A stretch of 64,000 nt of DNA from Streptomyces antnestii (GTDB lineage Bacteria > Actinomycetota > Actinomycetes > Streptomycetales > Streptomycetaceae), in NCBI RefSeq assembly GCF_004005495.1, contig NZ_RZYA01000010.1:1-64000 (forward strand), in the 5' to 3' direction. A model generated the notes under the pieces. The model was not told the origin of the DNA. It was given only the letters and a program-made list of their open reading frames with translations, and searched no databases. Shown here piece by piece: positions 52,179 to 63,676 of this stretch. The position numbers and the translations under genes were made by a program. The first letter of the stretch is position 1. Every line of letters starts with the position of its first letter.

Positions 52179-52624
52179 TCCGAGGCTTCGCCGTCCTCGT
52201 CGTCCTCGGGCTTGCGGTACGGGTCCGCGCCCCCGGCGAACTCGGCGCCGGCGGACGCCTCCCGGACCTTCGCGTCCGAGATCCTGGCCTTGTCGAGGAG
52301 GTCGTCGATGGCCTTGGCGTTGTCCGGCAGGGCGTCCGCCACGAAGGCCAGGGTCGGCGTGAACTTCACACCGGCCGCCTGACCCACCGCCGAACGGAGT
52401 ACGCCCTTGGCGCTCTCGAGGCCGGCCGCGGCAGCGGCACGCTCCTCGTCGTCGCCGTAGACCGTGTAGAAGACCGTCGCCTCCCGCAGGTCACCCGTCA
52501 CCCGGGTGTCCGTGATGGTCACATGCGTACCGAGCCGCGGGTCCTTGATCCCGCGCTGGAGCTTCTGGGCCACCACCTCTCGGATGAGGTCCGCCAGCCT
52601 TTTCGCCCGCGCGTTGTCGGCCAC
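52175..52624 (-). CDS. rbfA: Ribosome-binding factor A
   Basis: A KH-type factor for 30S subunit maturation. The 149-aa protein has the standard start ADNARAKRLADLIREVVAQ and the DPRLGTHVTITDTRVTGDLREATVFYTVYG core, with an acidic C-terminal extension. GTG at 52624 follows GAAGGAG. It lies 33 nt after the DUF503 gene and overlaps truB. Confidence 0.96.
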   Translation of the reverse strand: MADNARAKRLADLIREVVAQKLQRGIKDPRLGTHVTITDTRVTGDLREATVFYTVYGDDEERAAAAAGLESAKGVLRSAVGQAAGVKFTPTLAFVADALPDNAKAIDDLLDKARISDAKVREASAGAEFAGGADPYRKPEDDEDGEASE

Positions 52625-52657
52625 TGCGCCGTCTCCTTCTTCGCCTTGCTCTTGCGG

Positions 52658-52951
52658 TCAGTCTTCGTCGCTGTGGAGCCTGCGTCGAACGGAGAGCAGC
52701 TCCACCTCCGGACGGGCGGCGATCAGACGCTCGCACCGGTCCAGTACGTCGGTGAGGTGCCCCGTGTCCGCGGAGACCATCGCCAGGCCGATCTCGGCCC
52801 TGCGGTGTAGGTCCTGGTTCCCGGTCTCCGCCGCACTCACTGCGTACTTGCGCTGGAGTTCGGCGACGATCGGGCGGACCACGGAGCGTTTCTCCTTCAG
52901 CGAGCGAACGTCGCCGAGGAGCAGATCAAAGGACAGAGTCCCCACATACAT
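52658..52951 (-). CDS. DUF503 (YlxP-like) protein
   Basis: A 97-aa protein of the DUF503 family: MYVGTLSFDLLLGDVRSLKEKR at the start and a ferredoxin-like fold pattern (AEIGLAMVSADTGHLTDVLDRC). YlxP-type proteins lie between infB and rbfA in many Gram-positive bacteria and are thought to help ribosome assembly. ATG at 52951 has no strong ribosome-binding site; a GTG two codons in is possible. Longer upstream reading is rejected because it crosses hairpins. Confidence 0.88.
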   Translation of the reverse strand: MYVGTLSFDLLLGDVRSLKEKRSVVRPIVAELQRKYAVSAAETGNQDLHRRAEIGLAMVSADTGHLTDVLDRCERLIAARPEVELLSVRRRLHSDED

Positions 52952-52986
52952 GTGTGTCCGGATGTCCCGCCGGTTCGGGTTCGTGG

Positions 52987-53008
52987 CCCCGCCAACCACT
53001 TGGCGGGG
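52987..53008 (-). promoter_or_regulatory. 9-bp hairpin upstream of the DUF503 gene
   Basis: CCCCGCCAA (52987-52995) pairs with 53000-53008 around a CCAC loop, 36 nt before the DUF503 start and downstream of the infB terminator. It may be a second terminator or a leader element. Confidence 0.5.
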
Positions 53009-53033
53009 ACACCAGAACCGTACACGGAACGGC

Positions 53034-53074
53034 CGGGGCCGATCGACGGGATTTCGTCCCGCCGACCGGCCCCG
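53034..53074 (-). terminator. Terminator or attenuator after infB
   Basis: The arms 53034-53051 and 53057-53074 pair over 18 bp with a 5-nt loop. Two positions form G-U pairs only in minus-strand RNA, where the plus strand would have A-C mismatches, so the element is built for the infB direction. It begins 19 nt after the infB stop. Confidence 0.8.
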
Positions 53075-53093
53075 ACCTTGAGCCGTGCGCGGA

Positions 53094-56198
<3,105 letters not shown>

Positions 56199-56248
56199 TT
56201 CGCTCCTTTTAGGTCCGGGTTACGCCGGACCGTCGCTACTTCATGGGC

Positions 56249-56281
56249 GTACTCATCGCGTGCTCATCGAGTGCTCATCGC
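56249..56281 (-). repeat. Three tandem 11-nt repeats between ylxR and infB
   Basis: GTGCTCATCGM-type units stand in tandem at 56249-56259, 56260-56270 and 56271-56281, with one or two differences. They lie in the 146-bp leader of infB, 51 nt before its start. Function unknown. Confidence 0.7.
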
Positions 56282-56344
56282 AATCTCGACCTACTTCCAA
56301 CTCGCGGGGGTACCAGGACCGCACGGGGTCCCGTACGGCACGTT

Positions 56345-56623
56345 CTACGGTGTTACCTGCTCGACGCGGTGGCGCAAGGCCTCCGTATCGAACGGGCCAG
56401 GGGCTTTGAACGCCCGCTGGAACGCCCGGCGGCGGACCGCCAGGTCGAGACAGACCAGGGCGGGGTGCACATACGCACCCCGGCCGGGCAGCGTACCGCG
56501 AGGATCGGGGACACATTCGCCCTCGATCACCACGATGCGCAGCAGATCGCTCTTGGCCGCTCGCTCCCGGCAGCCCACACACGTGCGCTCTGGGCATGCA
56601 CGGGCATGCGTCCGGCCAGACAC
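56345..56623 (-). CDS. ylxR: YlxR family RNA-binding protein (DUF448)
   Basis: A 92-aa protein with the DUF448 pattern: RTCVGCRERAAKSDLLRIV, then DPRGTLPGRGAYVHP and an RRRAFQRAF basic helix. It lies between nusA and infB as in most bacteria. Proteins of this family bind RNA, and some reports link them to RNase P. The start at GTG 56623 has no strong ribosome-binding site. It is 99 nt downstream of nusA. Confidence 0.92.
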   Translation of the reverse strand: MSGRTHARACPERTCVGCRERAAKSDLLRIVVIEGECVPDPRGTLPGRGAYVHPALVCLDLAVRRRAFQRAFKAPGPFDTEALRHRVEQVTP

Positions 56624-56722
56624 GGTTAAGTCTACCTCCCCGTATCGACCTCACCCCTTTGGGGCAAAAATCGAACGGTTGTTGTCGTGATCTTTGTGGT
56701 CGCCACGCGCAACCGCCACCGA

Positions 56723-57712
56723 TTATTCGGCCGGCTGCTGCTCCGTGTCCGGACGGATGTCGATCCGCCAGCCGGTGAGACGCGCGGCGAGGCGGGCGTT
56801 CTGGCCCTCCTTGCCGATGGCGAGCGACAGCTGGTAGTCCGGCACGATCACGCGCGCGGAGCGGGCCGCCATGTCCACGACCTCGACCTTGGTCACGCGG
56901 GCCGGCGACAGGGCGTTGGCCACCATGTCCGCCGGGTCGTCGGACCAGTCGACGATGTCGATCTTCTCGCCGTTCAGCTCCGCCATGACGTTGCGCACAC
57001 GGCCGCCCATCGGGCCGATGCAGGCACCCTTGGCGTTCAGGCCCGAGCGGGTCGAGCGGACCGCGATCTTCGTGCGGTGCCCGGCCTCGCGCGCGATGGC
57101 GGAGATCTCCACGGAACCGTCGGCGATCTCGGGGACCTCGAGCGCGAACAGCTTCTTCACCAGGTTCGGGTGCGTGCGCGACAGGGTCACGGACGGGCCG
57201 CGCACACCCTTCGCCACGCGCACCACGTACGAGCGAAGCCGCGTGCCGTGCACGTACTCCTCGCCGGGGACCTGCTCCTGCACCGGCAGGATGGCCTCGA
57301 GCTTGCCGATGTCGACCAGCACGTTCTTCGGATCGCGGCCCTGCTGGACCACGCCCGTCACGATGTCGCCCTCGCGCCCGGCGTACTCACCGAGCGTCGC
57401 GTCGTCCTCGGCGTCGCGCAGCCGCTGCAGGATGACCTGCTTCGCGGTGCTGGCGGCGATCCGGCCGAAGTCGGACGGGGTGTCGTCGAACTCCCGGGCC
57501 TCCTGGCCCTCTTCGAGGTCGGACGGGTCCTCCTTCGCCCACACCGTCACATGGCCGCTCTCGCGGTCGAGGCGCACGCGCGCGTGGCGGCGGCTTCCCT
57601 CGGTGCGGTGGTACGCGATGAGGAGGGCCGACTCGATCGCCTCGACCAGCAGGTCGAAGGAGATCTCCTTCTCCCGCACCAGACCCCGCAGGGCACTCAT
57701 GTCGATGTCCAC
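56723..57712 (-). CDS. nusA: Transcription termination/antitermination factor NusA
   Basis: Binds RNA polymerase to modulate pausing, termination and rRNA antitermination. The 329-aa protein has the N-terminal polymerase-binding domain, an S1 domain (GREGDIVTGVVQQGRDPKNVLVD region) and two KH domains (VRSTRSGLNAKGACIGP; VPDYQLSLAIGKEGQNARLA). The acidic repeats of proteobacterial NusA are absent, as usual for Gram-positives. GTG at 57712 follows GGAGGAGG and lies 2 nt after the rimP stop. Confidence 0.96.
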   Translation of the reverse strand: MDIDMSALRGLVREKEISFDLLVEAIESALLIAYHRTEGSRRHARVRLDRESGHVTVWAKEDPSDLEEGQEAREFDDTPSDFGRIAASTAKQVILQRLRDAEDDATLGEYAGREGDIVTGVVQQGRDPKNVLVDIGKLEAILPVQEQVPGEEYVHGTRLRSYVVRVAKGVRGPSVTLSRTHPNLVKKLFALEVPEIADGSVEISAIAREAGHRTKIAVRSTRSGLNAKGACIGPMGGRVRNVMAELNGEKIDIVDWSDDPADMVANALSPARVTKVEVVDMAARSARVIVPDYQLSLAIGKEGQNARLAARLTGWRIDIRPDTEQQPAE

Positions 57713-57714
57713 GG

Positions 57715-58224
57715 CTACGCCTCCTCCGCATTCTCTTCGTCGTTCTTGTTCTTACGGTTGAACTCGACCTGGACACGCGCCTTGGCGATGCCGTCGAAGG
57801 CGATCCTGCGGGCGGTGGGCTTGCGCCCCTTCACGCCGGGCACCTCGAGGTCCAGGCCCTCGTCGTCCACGGTCAGGATCCGCGCGACGAGCTCGCTCTC
57901 GTCGGCCAGCTGGAACTTCACCAGGCGGCCTTCGGCTCGCACGTAGTGGCGGTGCTCGGTCAGGGCGCGCTCGGCGCCGGGGGTGCCGACCTCGAGGTCG
58001 TACTCGCCCTCGCCCATGGCGTCCGTCTCGTCCAGCTTCGCCGAGAGCGCGCGGCTCACATCGGCGACCTGGTCCAGATCCGCTCCGGTGTCGGAGTCGA
58101 CGACGACCCTCAGCACTCGCTTACGTCCGACCGATGCCACTTCGATCTCTTCGAGATCGAGGCCCTGGGAGCTCACGAGCGGTTCCAGTAGTGACCGCAG
58201 CCTCTCGCTCTGGGTGGTGCTCAT
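57715..58224 (-). CDS. rimP: Ribosome maturation factor RimP
   Basis: A 169-aa 30S assembly factor. The N-terminal domain (LRSLLEPLVSSQGLDLEEIEV; VVVDSDTGADLDQVADVSRAL) is followed by GEYDLEVGTPGAERALTEHRHY, as usual for RimP, and an extended basic C-terminus. It heads the rimP-nusA-ylxR-infB group and is divergent from the lipoprotein gene across 193 bp, which should carry the main promoter. Confidence 0.94.
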   Translation of the reverse strand: MSTTQSERLRSLLEPLVSSQGLDLEEIEVASVGRKRVLRVVVDSDTGADLDQVADVSRALSAKLDETDAMGEGEYDLEVGTPGAERALTEHRHYVRAEGRLVKFQLADESELVARILTVDDEGLDLEVPGVKGRKPTARRIAFDGIAKARVQVEFNRKNKNDEENAEEA

Positions 58225-58417
58225 CCGGGTGACTCCTCGGCCGCGTGTGCTGTTGTGGTCTCGTCGTGTGTCAGGTCAAAGGGTATCCGGTCCAGGGGGG
58301 TGTTGCCGTCCACCCGGCGCGGGCCGCAGGTACGGTGATCACCGGGCCTGCGCCCACTACTCCCGCCGATCCTGCTGAATCCTTCCTGCCATCCTTACCT
58401 GCCCGAGGACGTCTGCC

Positions 58418-58927
58418 GTGCCTTTGACCACTGGGGCCCTCTCCGGGCCGCGAAGAAGGAGCCTGCTGGCCGGGGTGGCCGGGGCCGCGCTCCTGACGGG
58501 CTGTTCCGACGCCGGGGAGCCCACCCCGGGCGGCGCGCGGGGCACGCGCAGCGCCTCGGCCGCGCAGCGGATCACGGCGCGTGCGGCCCGCGACAGCGAG
58601 GGCCTGCTCGACCGGTACGACGCCGCTCTCGCGGCCCATCCGGCCCTGGCCGCCCGGCTCGGCCCGCTGCGGGACGAGGTGGCCCGGCACGCGAAGGCCT
58701 TCGGGGCCCCGGCGCGTCCGTCGGCGCCCGCCTCGCCCACCCCGACGGCGTCCGCCACGGCTCCGGCCTCCGAGAAGGACACCGTGCGGGCCCTCGCGGC
58801 GGCCGAACGGGACCTCGCCGGGCGCCGGGCCGCCGCCCTGGTCGACGCCCCCGCCGAACTGGCCCGCCTGCTCGCCTCGGTGGCCGCCGCGGGCGCCGGC
58901 CACGCGTACCTGCTGACGGAGGACTGA
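58418..58927 (+). CDS. Tat-type lipoprotein, helical
   Basis: A 169-aa predicted lipoprotein: GPRRRSLLAGVAGAALLTGC combines a twin-arginine-like motif with a lipobox (Cys29). After a Pro/Ala-rich linker the mature part is helical and rich in Ala, Arg and Glu. No enzymatic motif is visible. GAGGAC lies upstream of the GTG. One nucleotide separates its stop from the DUF4439 gene, so the two products likely act together. Confidence 0.82.
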   Translation: MPLTTGALSGPRRRSLLAGVAGAALLTGCSDAGEPTPGGARGTRSASAAQRITARAARDSEGLLDRYDAALAAHPALAARLGPLRDEVARHAKAFGAPARPSAPASPTPTASATAPASEKDTVRALAAAERDLAGRRAAALVDAPAELARLLASVAAAGAGHAYLLTED

Positions 58928-58928
58928 C

Positions 58929-59411
58929 ATGGCCGGCACGAGCCGCCGCGACGACGGCGACAAGAAGCTCCTGGCCGCGGTCCAGGCGGCGCTGGCCGCC
59001 GAGCACGCGGCCGTGTACGGGTACGGCGTGGTCGGCGGCCGGATCCGTGAGGACCGCAGGGCGGAGGCGCGTACCGCGTACGACGCGCACCGTTCCCGCC
59101 GGGACGGCCTGCGGCGCACGGTCCGTGACCTCGGCGGCGAGCCCGAGCCGTCCGCGGGCGCCTACGCGCTGCCCTTCCCCGTGCCGGACTCGGCGGCGGC
59201 GGCGCGGCTCGCGGCGGACATCGAGGACCGGGTCGCCGGGGTCTACTCGGACCTGGTGCGGGCCTCCGAGGGGGCGCGGCGGCGGGGGGCGGCGGACGCG
59301 CTGCGGGAGGCGGCGGTGCGGGCGGTGCGGTGGCGCGGCGGCAGCGTAGCCTTCCCTGGTCTCGCCGAGCGGTCCGCGGCGCCCGAAGCGTCCGCGACAC
59401 CCAAGGCGTAG
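58929..59411 (+). CDS. DUF4439 ferritin-like protein
   Basis: A 160-aa helical protein with AVQAALAAEHAAVYGYGVVGGR, AEARTAYDAHRSRRDGL and later Glu-rich helices, the pattern of the DUF4439 ferritin-like family. Candidate metal ligands are Glu27-His28, His52 and the ADIEDRV stretch, but whether it holds iron is unknown. GGAGGA lies 5 nt before the ATG. Coupled to the Tat-type lipoprotein upstream. Confidence 0.85.
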   Translation: MAGTSRRDDGDKKLLAAVQAALAAEHAAVYGYGVVGGRIREDRRAEARTAYDAHRSRRDGLRRTVRDLGGEPEPSAGAYALPFPVPDSAAAARLAADIEDRVAGVYSDLVRASEGARRRGAADALREAAVRAVRWRGGSVAFPGLAERSAAPEASATPKA

Positions 59412-59478
59412 CCGGTCACGGTCACACCGACGGTCCGCGGGTCACGGGGACGGTCACGGGGAAGGGAGTTGCTCGCGC

Positions 59479-60372
59479 ATGTCTTTCGAACCGCCGAAGC
59501 GGCTGGTCAACGCGCTCGGCGAGGTGCGTGACGACGGGGCGTCCGGTTGGCTGGCGAGGCTGCCGGAGATCCTCCAAGAGGCCGTGGAACGGCTTGAGTT
59601 GACGGTCGAGCGGGTGCATGTGCCGGGTGGGCGCAGCAGCCTCGTCGTGCTGGTGCGGCGGGCCGACGGCACCCCCGCCGTCCTGAAGCTGGCCCCGGAG
59701 CGCTTCCGTCCGGAGGCCGAGCACGCGGCACTCACGCACTGGAACGGGCTGGGGGCGGTGCAGCTCGTCGGCGACGGCGGGGACCTGCTCCTCGAACGGC
59801 TGCACCCCGATGTGTCCGTGCGTTCGCTGCCCGAGGCGAAGGCGCTCCTCGAGGCCGCGGGCACGCTGCGCAGGCTGTGGGTGGACCCGCCGTCGTGGCG
59901 GTCCTGCGAGACGGTCGCCGACCGGACAGGCAGGCAGGCGGAGGCCATGCGGGCGACGGCCGCCACGGAGCCGGAGGTCGTACCGCTGGTCGACGCGGCG
60001 CTCACGGCGCGGGACGAACTGCTCGTGGCGCCGCCGGAGGTGCGGTTGCTGCACGGGACGTTCCGGCAGAGCAAGGTCCTTGCCGGGGAGCGGACGCCGT
60101 GGCTCGCGGTGGGGCCGGACCCGGTCGTCGGTGAGTGCGCCTTCGATCTGGCGCGGCTCGTCCGGGACCGGGTGGAGGACCTGATCGCGTCGCCGTCCGG
60201 GGCGGCGACGACTCGGCGGCGGGTGAAGCGGCTCGCTGAGTCGCTGGACGTGGACCAGGAGCGGTTGCGGGGGTGGACGCTGTTCCGGGCGGTGGAGTCC
60301 GGTGTGCGGGCACTGCGCGTGGGGCGTGAGCGGGATGCGGAGTTGTTGCTGGAGTTCGCGGGGTGGTTGTAG
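59479..60372 (+). CDS. Aminoglycoside phosphotransferase-fold protein, probable pseudokinase
   Basis: A 297-aa protein with the APH(6)-like fold: APAVLKLAPER-type ATP-lysine Lys70, a central helical part, then LLHGTFRQSKVLAG where active enzymes have HGDxHxxN. Thr194 stands for the catalytic aspartate, and VGPDPVVGE (211-219) stands for the IDPKPxxGD magnesium loop, so both acidic residues appear lost. It therefore seems unable to phosphorylate, though it might still bind a nucleotide or small molecule. GGGAAGGGAG lies upstream. Convergent with proS. I would not call it a resistance gene. Confidence 0.82.
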   Translation: MSFEPPKRLVNALGEVRDDGASGWLARLPEILQEAVERLELTVERVHVPGGRSSLVVLVRRADGTPAVLKLAPERFRPEAEHAALTHWNGLGAVQLVGDGGDLLLERLHPDVSVRSLPEAKALLEAAGTLRRLWVDPPSWRSCETVADRTGRQAEAMRATAATEPEVVPLVDAALTARDELLVAPPEVRLLHGTFRQSKVLAGERTPWLAVGPDPVVGECAFDLARLVRDRVEDLIASPSGAATTRRRVKRLAESLDVDQERLRGWTLFRAVESGVRALRVGRERDAELLLEFAGWL

Positions 60373-60502
60373 GGGGTGGCTGTCGGGGCGTTTTCTTCTC
60401 CCCCAGCCCGCCCCTTCCCGAAGTTTCGGGGCTCCGCCCCGGGCCCCGGTCCTCAAACTCCCCCAGACTCCGTCCGGGGGGACCCCCAACGGGCTGAAAA
60501 GA

Positions 60503-60542
60503 AACGCCGGACGGGCTGGAGTGATCCAGCCCGTCCGGCGTT
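60503..60542. terminator. Bidirectional terminator
   Basis: A perfect 18-bp stem (60503-60520 with 60525-60542) with a GTGA loop stands between convergent genes. On the minus strand TTTCTTTTC follows. The sequence GCCGGACGGGCTG within it is a very frequent Streptomyces intergenic motif, and just upstream (60420-60446) lies another common element with a GGGGCTCCGCCCC hairpin. Confidence 0.9.
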
Positions 60543-60554
60543 CTCAGTTTCTGG

Positions 60555-62249
60555 TTATGCCGTCAGGCGGGCGATGGCCTCCTCGACCGTCAGTTCCTCT
60601 CGCTCGCCCGTCTTGCGGTCCTTGAGTTCCACGATGCCGTCGGCCGAGCGGCGGCCGGCGACGAGGATCTGCGGGACGCCGATCAGTTCCGCGTCGGTGA
60701 ACTTCACGCCCGGGGAGACGCCGGCGCGGTCATCGACGAGGACGCGGACGCCGGCGTCGGCCAGCTTCTGGGAGACCTCGAGGGCCAGTTCCGTCTGGAG
60801 CGCCTTGCCGGCGGCGACCACGTGGACGTCGGCCGGGGCGATCTCCTTGGGCCAGCACAGGCCCTTGTCGTCGGCGGTCTGCTCGGCGAGGGCGGCCACC
60901 GCGCGGGAGACGCCGATGCCGTAGGAGCCCATGGTCACGCGGACCGGCTTGCCCTGGTTGCCGAGGACGTCGAGCTGGAAGGCGTCGGCGTACTTGCGGC
61001 CCAGCTGGAAGATGTGGCCGATCTCGATGGCGCGGTCCAGGCGCAGGCCGGTGCCGCACTTGGGGCAGGGGTCGCCCGCCTCGACCACGACGACGTCGAG
61101 GTAGTCGTCGACCTCGAAGTCGCGGCCCGCGACGACGTTCTTCGCGTGCTTGCCCGGCTTGTTGGCGCCGGTGATCCAGGCCGTGCCGGAGGCGATGCGC
61201 GGGTCGGCGATGTAGCGGACCTTCTCCAGGCCCTGCGGACCCACGTAGCCGCGTACGAGGTCGTCGCGGCCCTCGAAGTCCTCGGCGGTGACGAGCTCGA
61301 CGACGGCCGGGGCGAGGTGCTCGCCGAGCTTGCCGAGGTCGACCTCGCGGTCGCCGGGGACGCCCACGGCGACGATCTCGCCGTCGACCTTGACGAGGAG
61401 GTTCTTGAGGGTCGCGGAGGCCTCGACGCCGAGGTGGGCCGCGAGGGTCTCGATGGTCGGGGTGTCGGGGGTGTCCAGCTCCTCGACGGCCGGGTGCTCG
61501 GCGGTCTCGACGGCCGTGGCGGCGAAGGTGACGGCCTCGGTGTTGGCGGCGTAGTCGCACGCGGGGCAGTCCACGAAGGTGTCCTCGCCGGCGGGGGCCG
61601 GGGCGAGGAACTCCTCGGAGGCCGAGCCGCCCATCGCGCCGGAGACGGCGGAGACGATGCGGTGGTCGAGGCCGAGGCGCTCGAAGATCTTGATGTACGC
61701 CTCGCGGTGCAGGGCGTACGACTCGGCGAGACCCTCGTCCGTGGTGTCGAAGGAGTAGGAGTCCTTCATCAGGAACTCGCGGCCGCGCAGGATGCCGGCG
61801 CGCGGGCGGGCCTCGTCGCGGTACTTGGCCTGGATCTGGTAGAGGATCACGGGCAGGTCCTTGTAGGACGAGCACTGGTCCTTGACCAGCTGCGTGAAGA
61901 TCTCCTCGTGGGTGGGGCCGAGGAGGTACTCGGCGCCCTTGCGGTCCTTGAGGCGGAACAGCTCGGGGCCGTACTCCTCCCAGCGTCCGGTCGCCTCGTA
62001 GGGCTCCTTGGGCAGCAGGGCCGGGAGCAGGACCTCCTGGCCGCCCATCTCGTCCATCTCCTCGCGGACGACGCGGGCGACGTTCTCCAGGACCTTCTTG
62101 CCGAGCGGGAGCCACGACCAGATGCCCGCCGCCGTACGGCGCACGTACCCGGCCCGGACGAGCAGCTTGTGGTTGAGCGTCTCGGCGTCGGCCGGGTCGT
62201 CACGCAGTGTCTTGACCATCAACCGGGACATGCGCTGGACCTGGGCCAT
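60555..62249 (-). CDS. proS: Proline-tRNA ligase
   Basis: Class II synthetase charging tRNA-Pro, 564 aa, bacterial type with the editing/insertion domain between motifs 2 and 3. Visible landmarks are LPLGKKVLENVARVVREEM, the motif 2 region QIQAKYRDEARPRAGILRGREF, the cysteine pairs CPACDYAANTEA and CPKCGTGLR in the insertion, and motif 3 VTMGSYGIGVSRAVAALAEQ. The C-terminal anticodon-binding domain is complete. ATG at 62249. Confidence 0.96.
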   Translation of the reverse strand: MAQVQRMSRLMVKTLRDDPADAETLNHKLLVRAGYVRRTAAGIWSWLPLGKKVLENVARVVREEMDEMGGQEVLLPALLPKEPYEATGRWEEYGPELFRLKDRKGAEYLLGPTHEEIFTQLVKDQCSSYKDLPVILYQIQAKYRDEARPRAGILRGREFLMKDSYSFDTTDEGLAESYALHREAYIKIFERLGLDHRIVSAVSGAMGGSASEEFLAPAPAGEDTFVDCPACDYAANTEAVTFAATAVETAEHPAVEELDTPDTPTIETLAAHLGVEASATLKNLLVKVDGEIVAVGVPGDREVDLGKLGEHLAPAVVELVTAEDFEGRDDLVRGYVGPQGLEKVRYIADPRIASGTAWITGANKPGKHAKNVVAGRDFEVDDYLDVVVVEAGDPCPKCGTGLRLDRAIEIGHIFQLGRKYADAFQLDVLGNQGKPVRVTMGSYGIGVSRAVAALAEQTADDKGLCWPKEIAPADVHVVAAGKALQTELALEVSQKLADAGVRVLVDDRAGVSPGVKFTDAELIGVPQILVAGRRSADGIVELKDRKTGEREELTVEEAIARLTA

Positions 62250-62294
62250 GATTTTGACTCCTGCTGCGAAAGGTAGGGATGCCCAGGAGGTTAG

Positions 62295-62315
62295 CCGGGC
62301 GCGGGCCGCGCCCGG
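62295..62315 (-). terminator. Hairpin after the GNAT gene
   Basis: A 9-bp stem, CCGGGCGCG (62295-62303) with 62307-62315, lies 14 nt past the GNAT stop and 46 nt before the proS start. It probably ends the upstream transcript. Confidence 0.6.
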
Positions 62316-62328
62316 AAATCGGCTGCGG

Positions 62329-62871
62329 TCAGCGACGCAGCGGAAGCGCTGCGCCCATGACCGCGTAGGGCCGGGAAGCGCTGGGGAAGAGGACCTGCCG
62401 GGCGAGGTCCTGGTAGCCGAGCGAGCGGTACAGGCCGCGGGCCGGGCTGTCGAAGTCGATGGCGGACAGGATCGAGCGGGGCTCGTCGGCGCTGTCCGTG
62501 ATGGCGGTGATGAGGGACCGTCCGACGCCGCGGTTCTGGTAGCGGGGGTGGACGTGCAGTTCGGTGATCACGAAGGAGTCGTCGAGCCACCAGTCGAGGT
62601 CGCGGGTGCGCAGATACGGCTCGACGACGGTGGACCACCAGTGGGCGCGGTCGTTCGGCATGCCGTAGACGAAGCCGACGAGGCGGCCGCTCCCCGTGTA
62701 GGCGCCGAGGGCGCGCGCTCCCGGGTACGTGAGGTGCCGCAGCACGATCTGGCGGCGCACGGCGACCTCGTCGTCGCTCAGACCGAAGGCGTACGCCTGC
62801 ACGGCGAGTGCCTCGTCCACGTGTGCCGCGAGGTCGAGAGGCCCGATGGTGACGACGTCGTCCTGGGTCAT
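62329..62871 (-). CDS. GNAT family N-acetyltransferase
   Basis: A 180-aa acetyl-CoA-dependent acetyltransferase. Motif A is clear: ITELHVHPRYQNRGVGRSLI (about residues 102-121) with the Q-x-x-G-x-G acetyl-CoA loop, and RGLYRSLGYQ marks motif B. The substrate is unknown. ATG at 62871 faces the ABC ATPase genes on the same strand, 40 nt downstream of them. Confidence 0.9.
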   Translation of the reverse strand: MTQDDVVTIGPLDLAAHVDEALAVQAYAFGLSDDEVAVRRQIVLRHLTYPGARALGAYTGSGRLVGFVYGMPNDRAHWWSTVVEPYLRTRDLDWWLDDSFVITELHVHPRYQNRGVGRSLITAITDSADEPRSILSAIDFDSPARGLYRSLGYQDLARQVLFPSASRPYAVMGAALPLRR

Positions 62872-62911
62872 GACGGGGAGACTACAGGGCCGTCCGGCGG
62901 CCCTCAGCTGA

Positions 62912-63672
<761 letters not shown>

Positions 63673-63676
<4 letters not shown>

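Noticed and set aside
59479..60372. Annotation as a streptomycin-type phosphotransferase resistance gene
   Set aside because: The catalytic aspartate and magnesium-loop aspartate are replaced, so activity is not supported.
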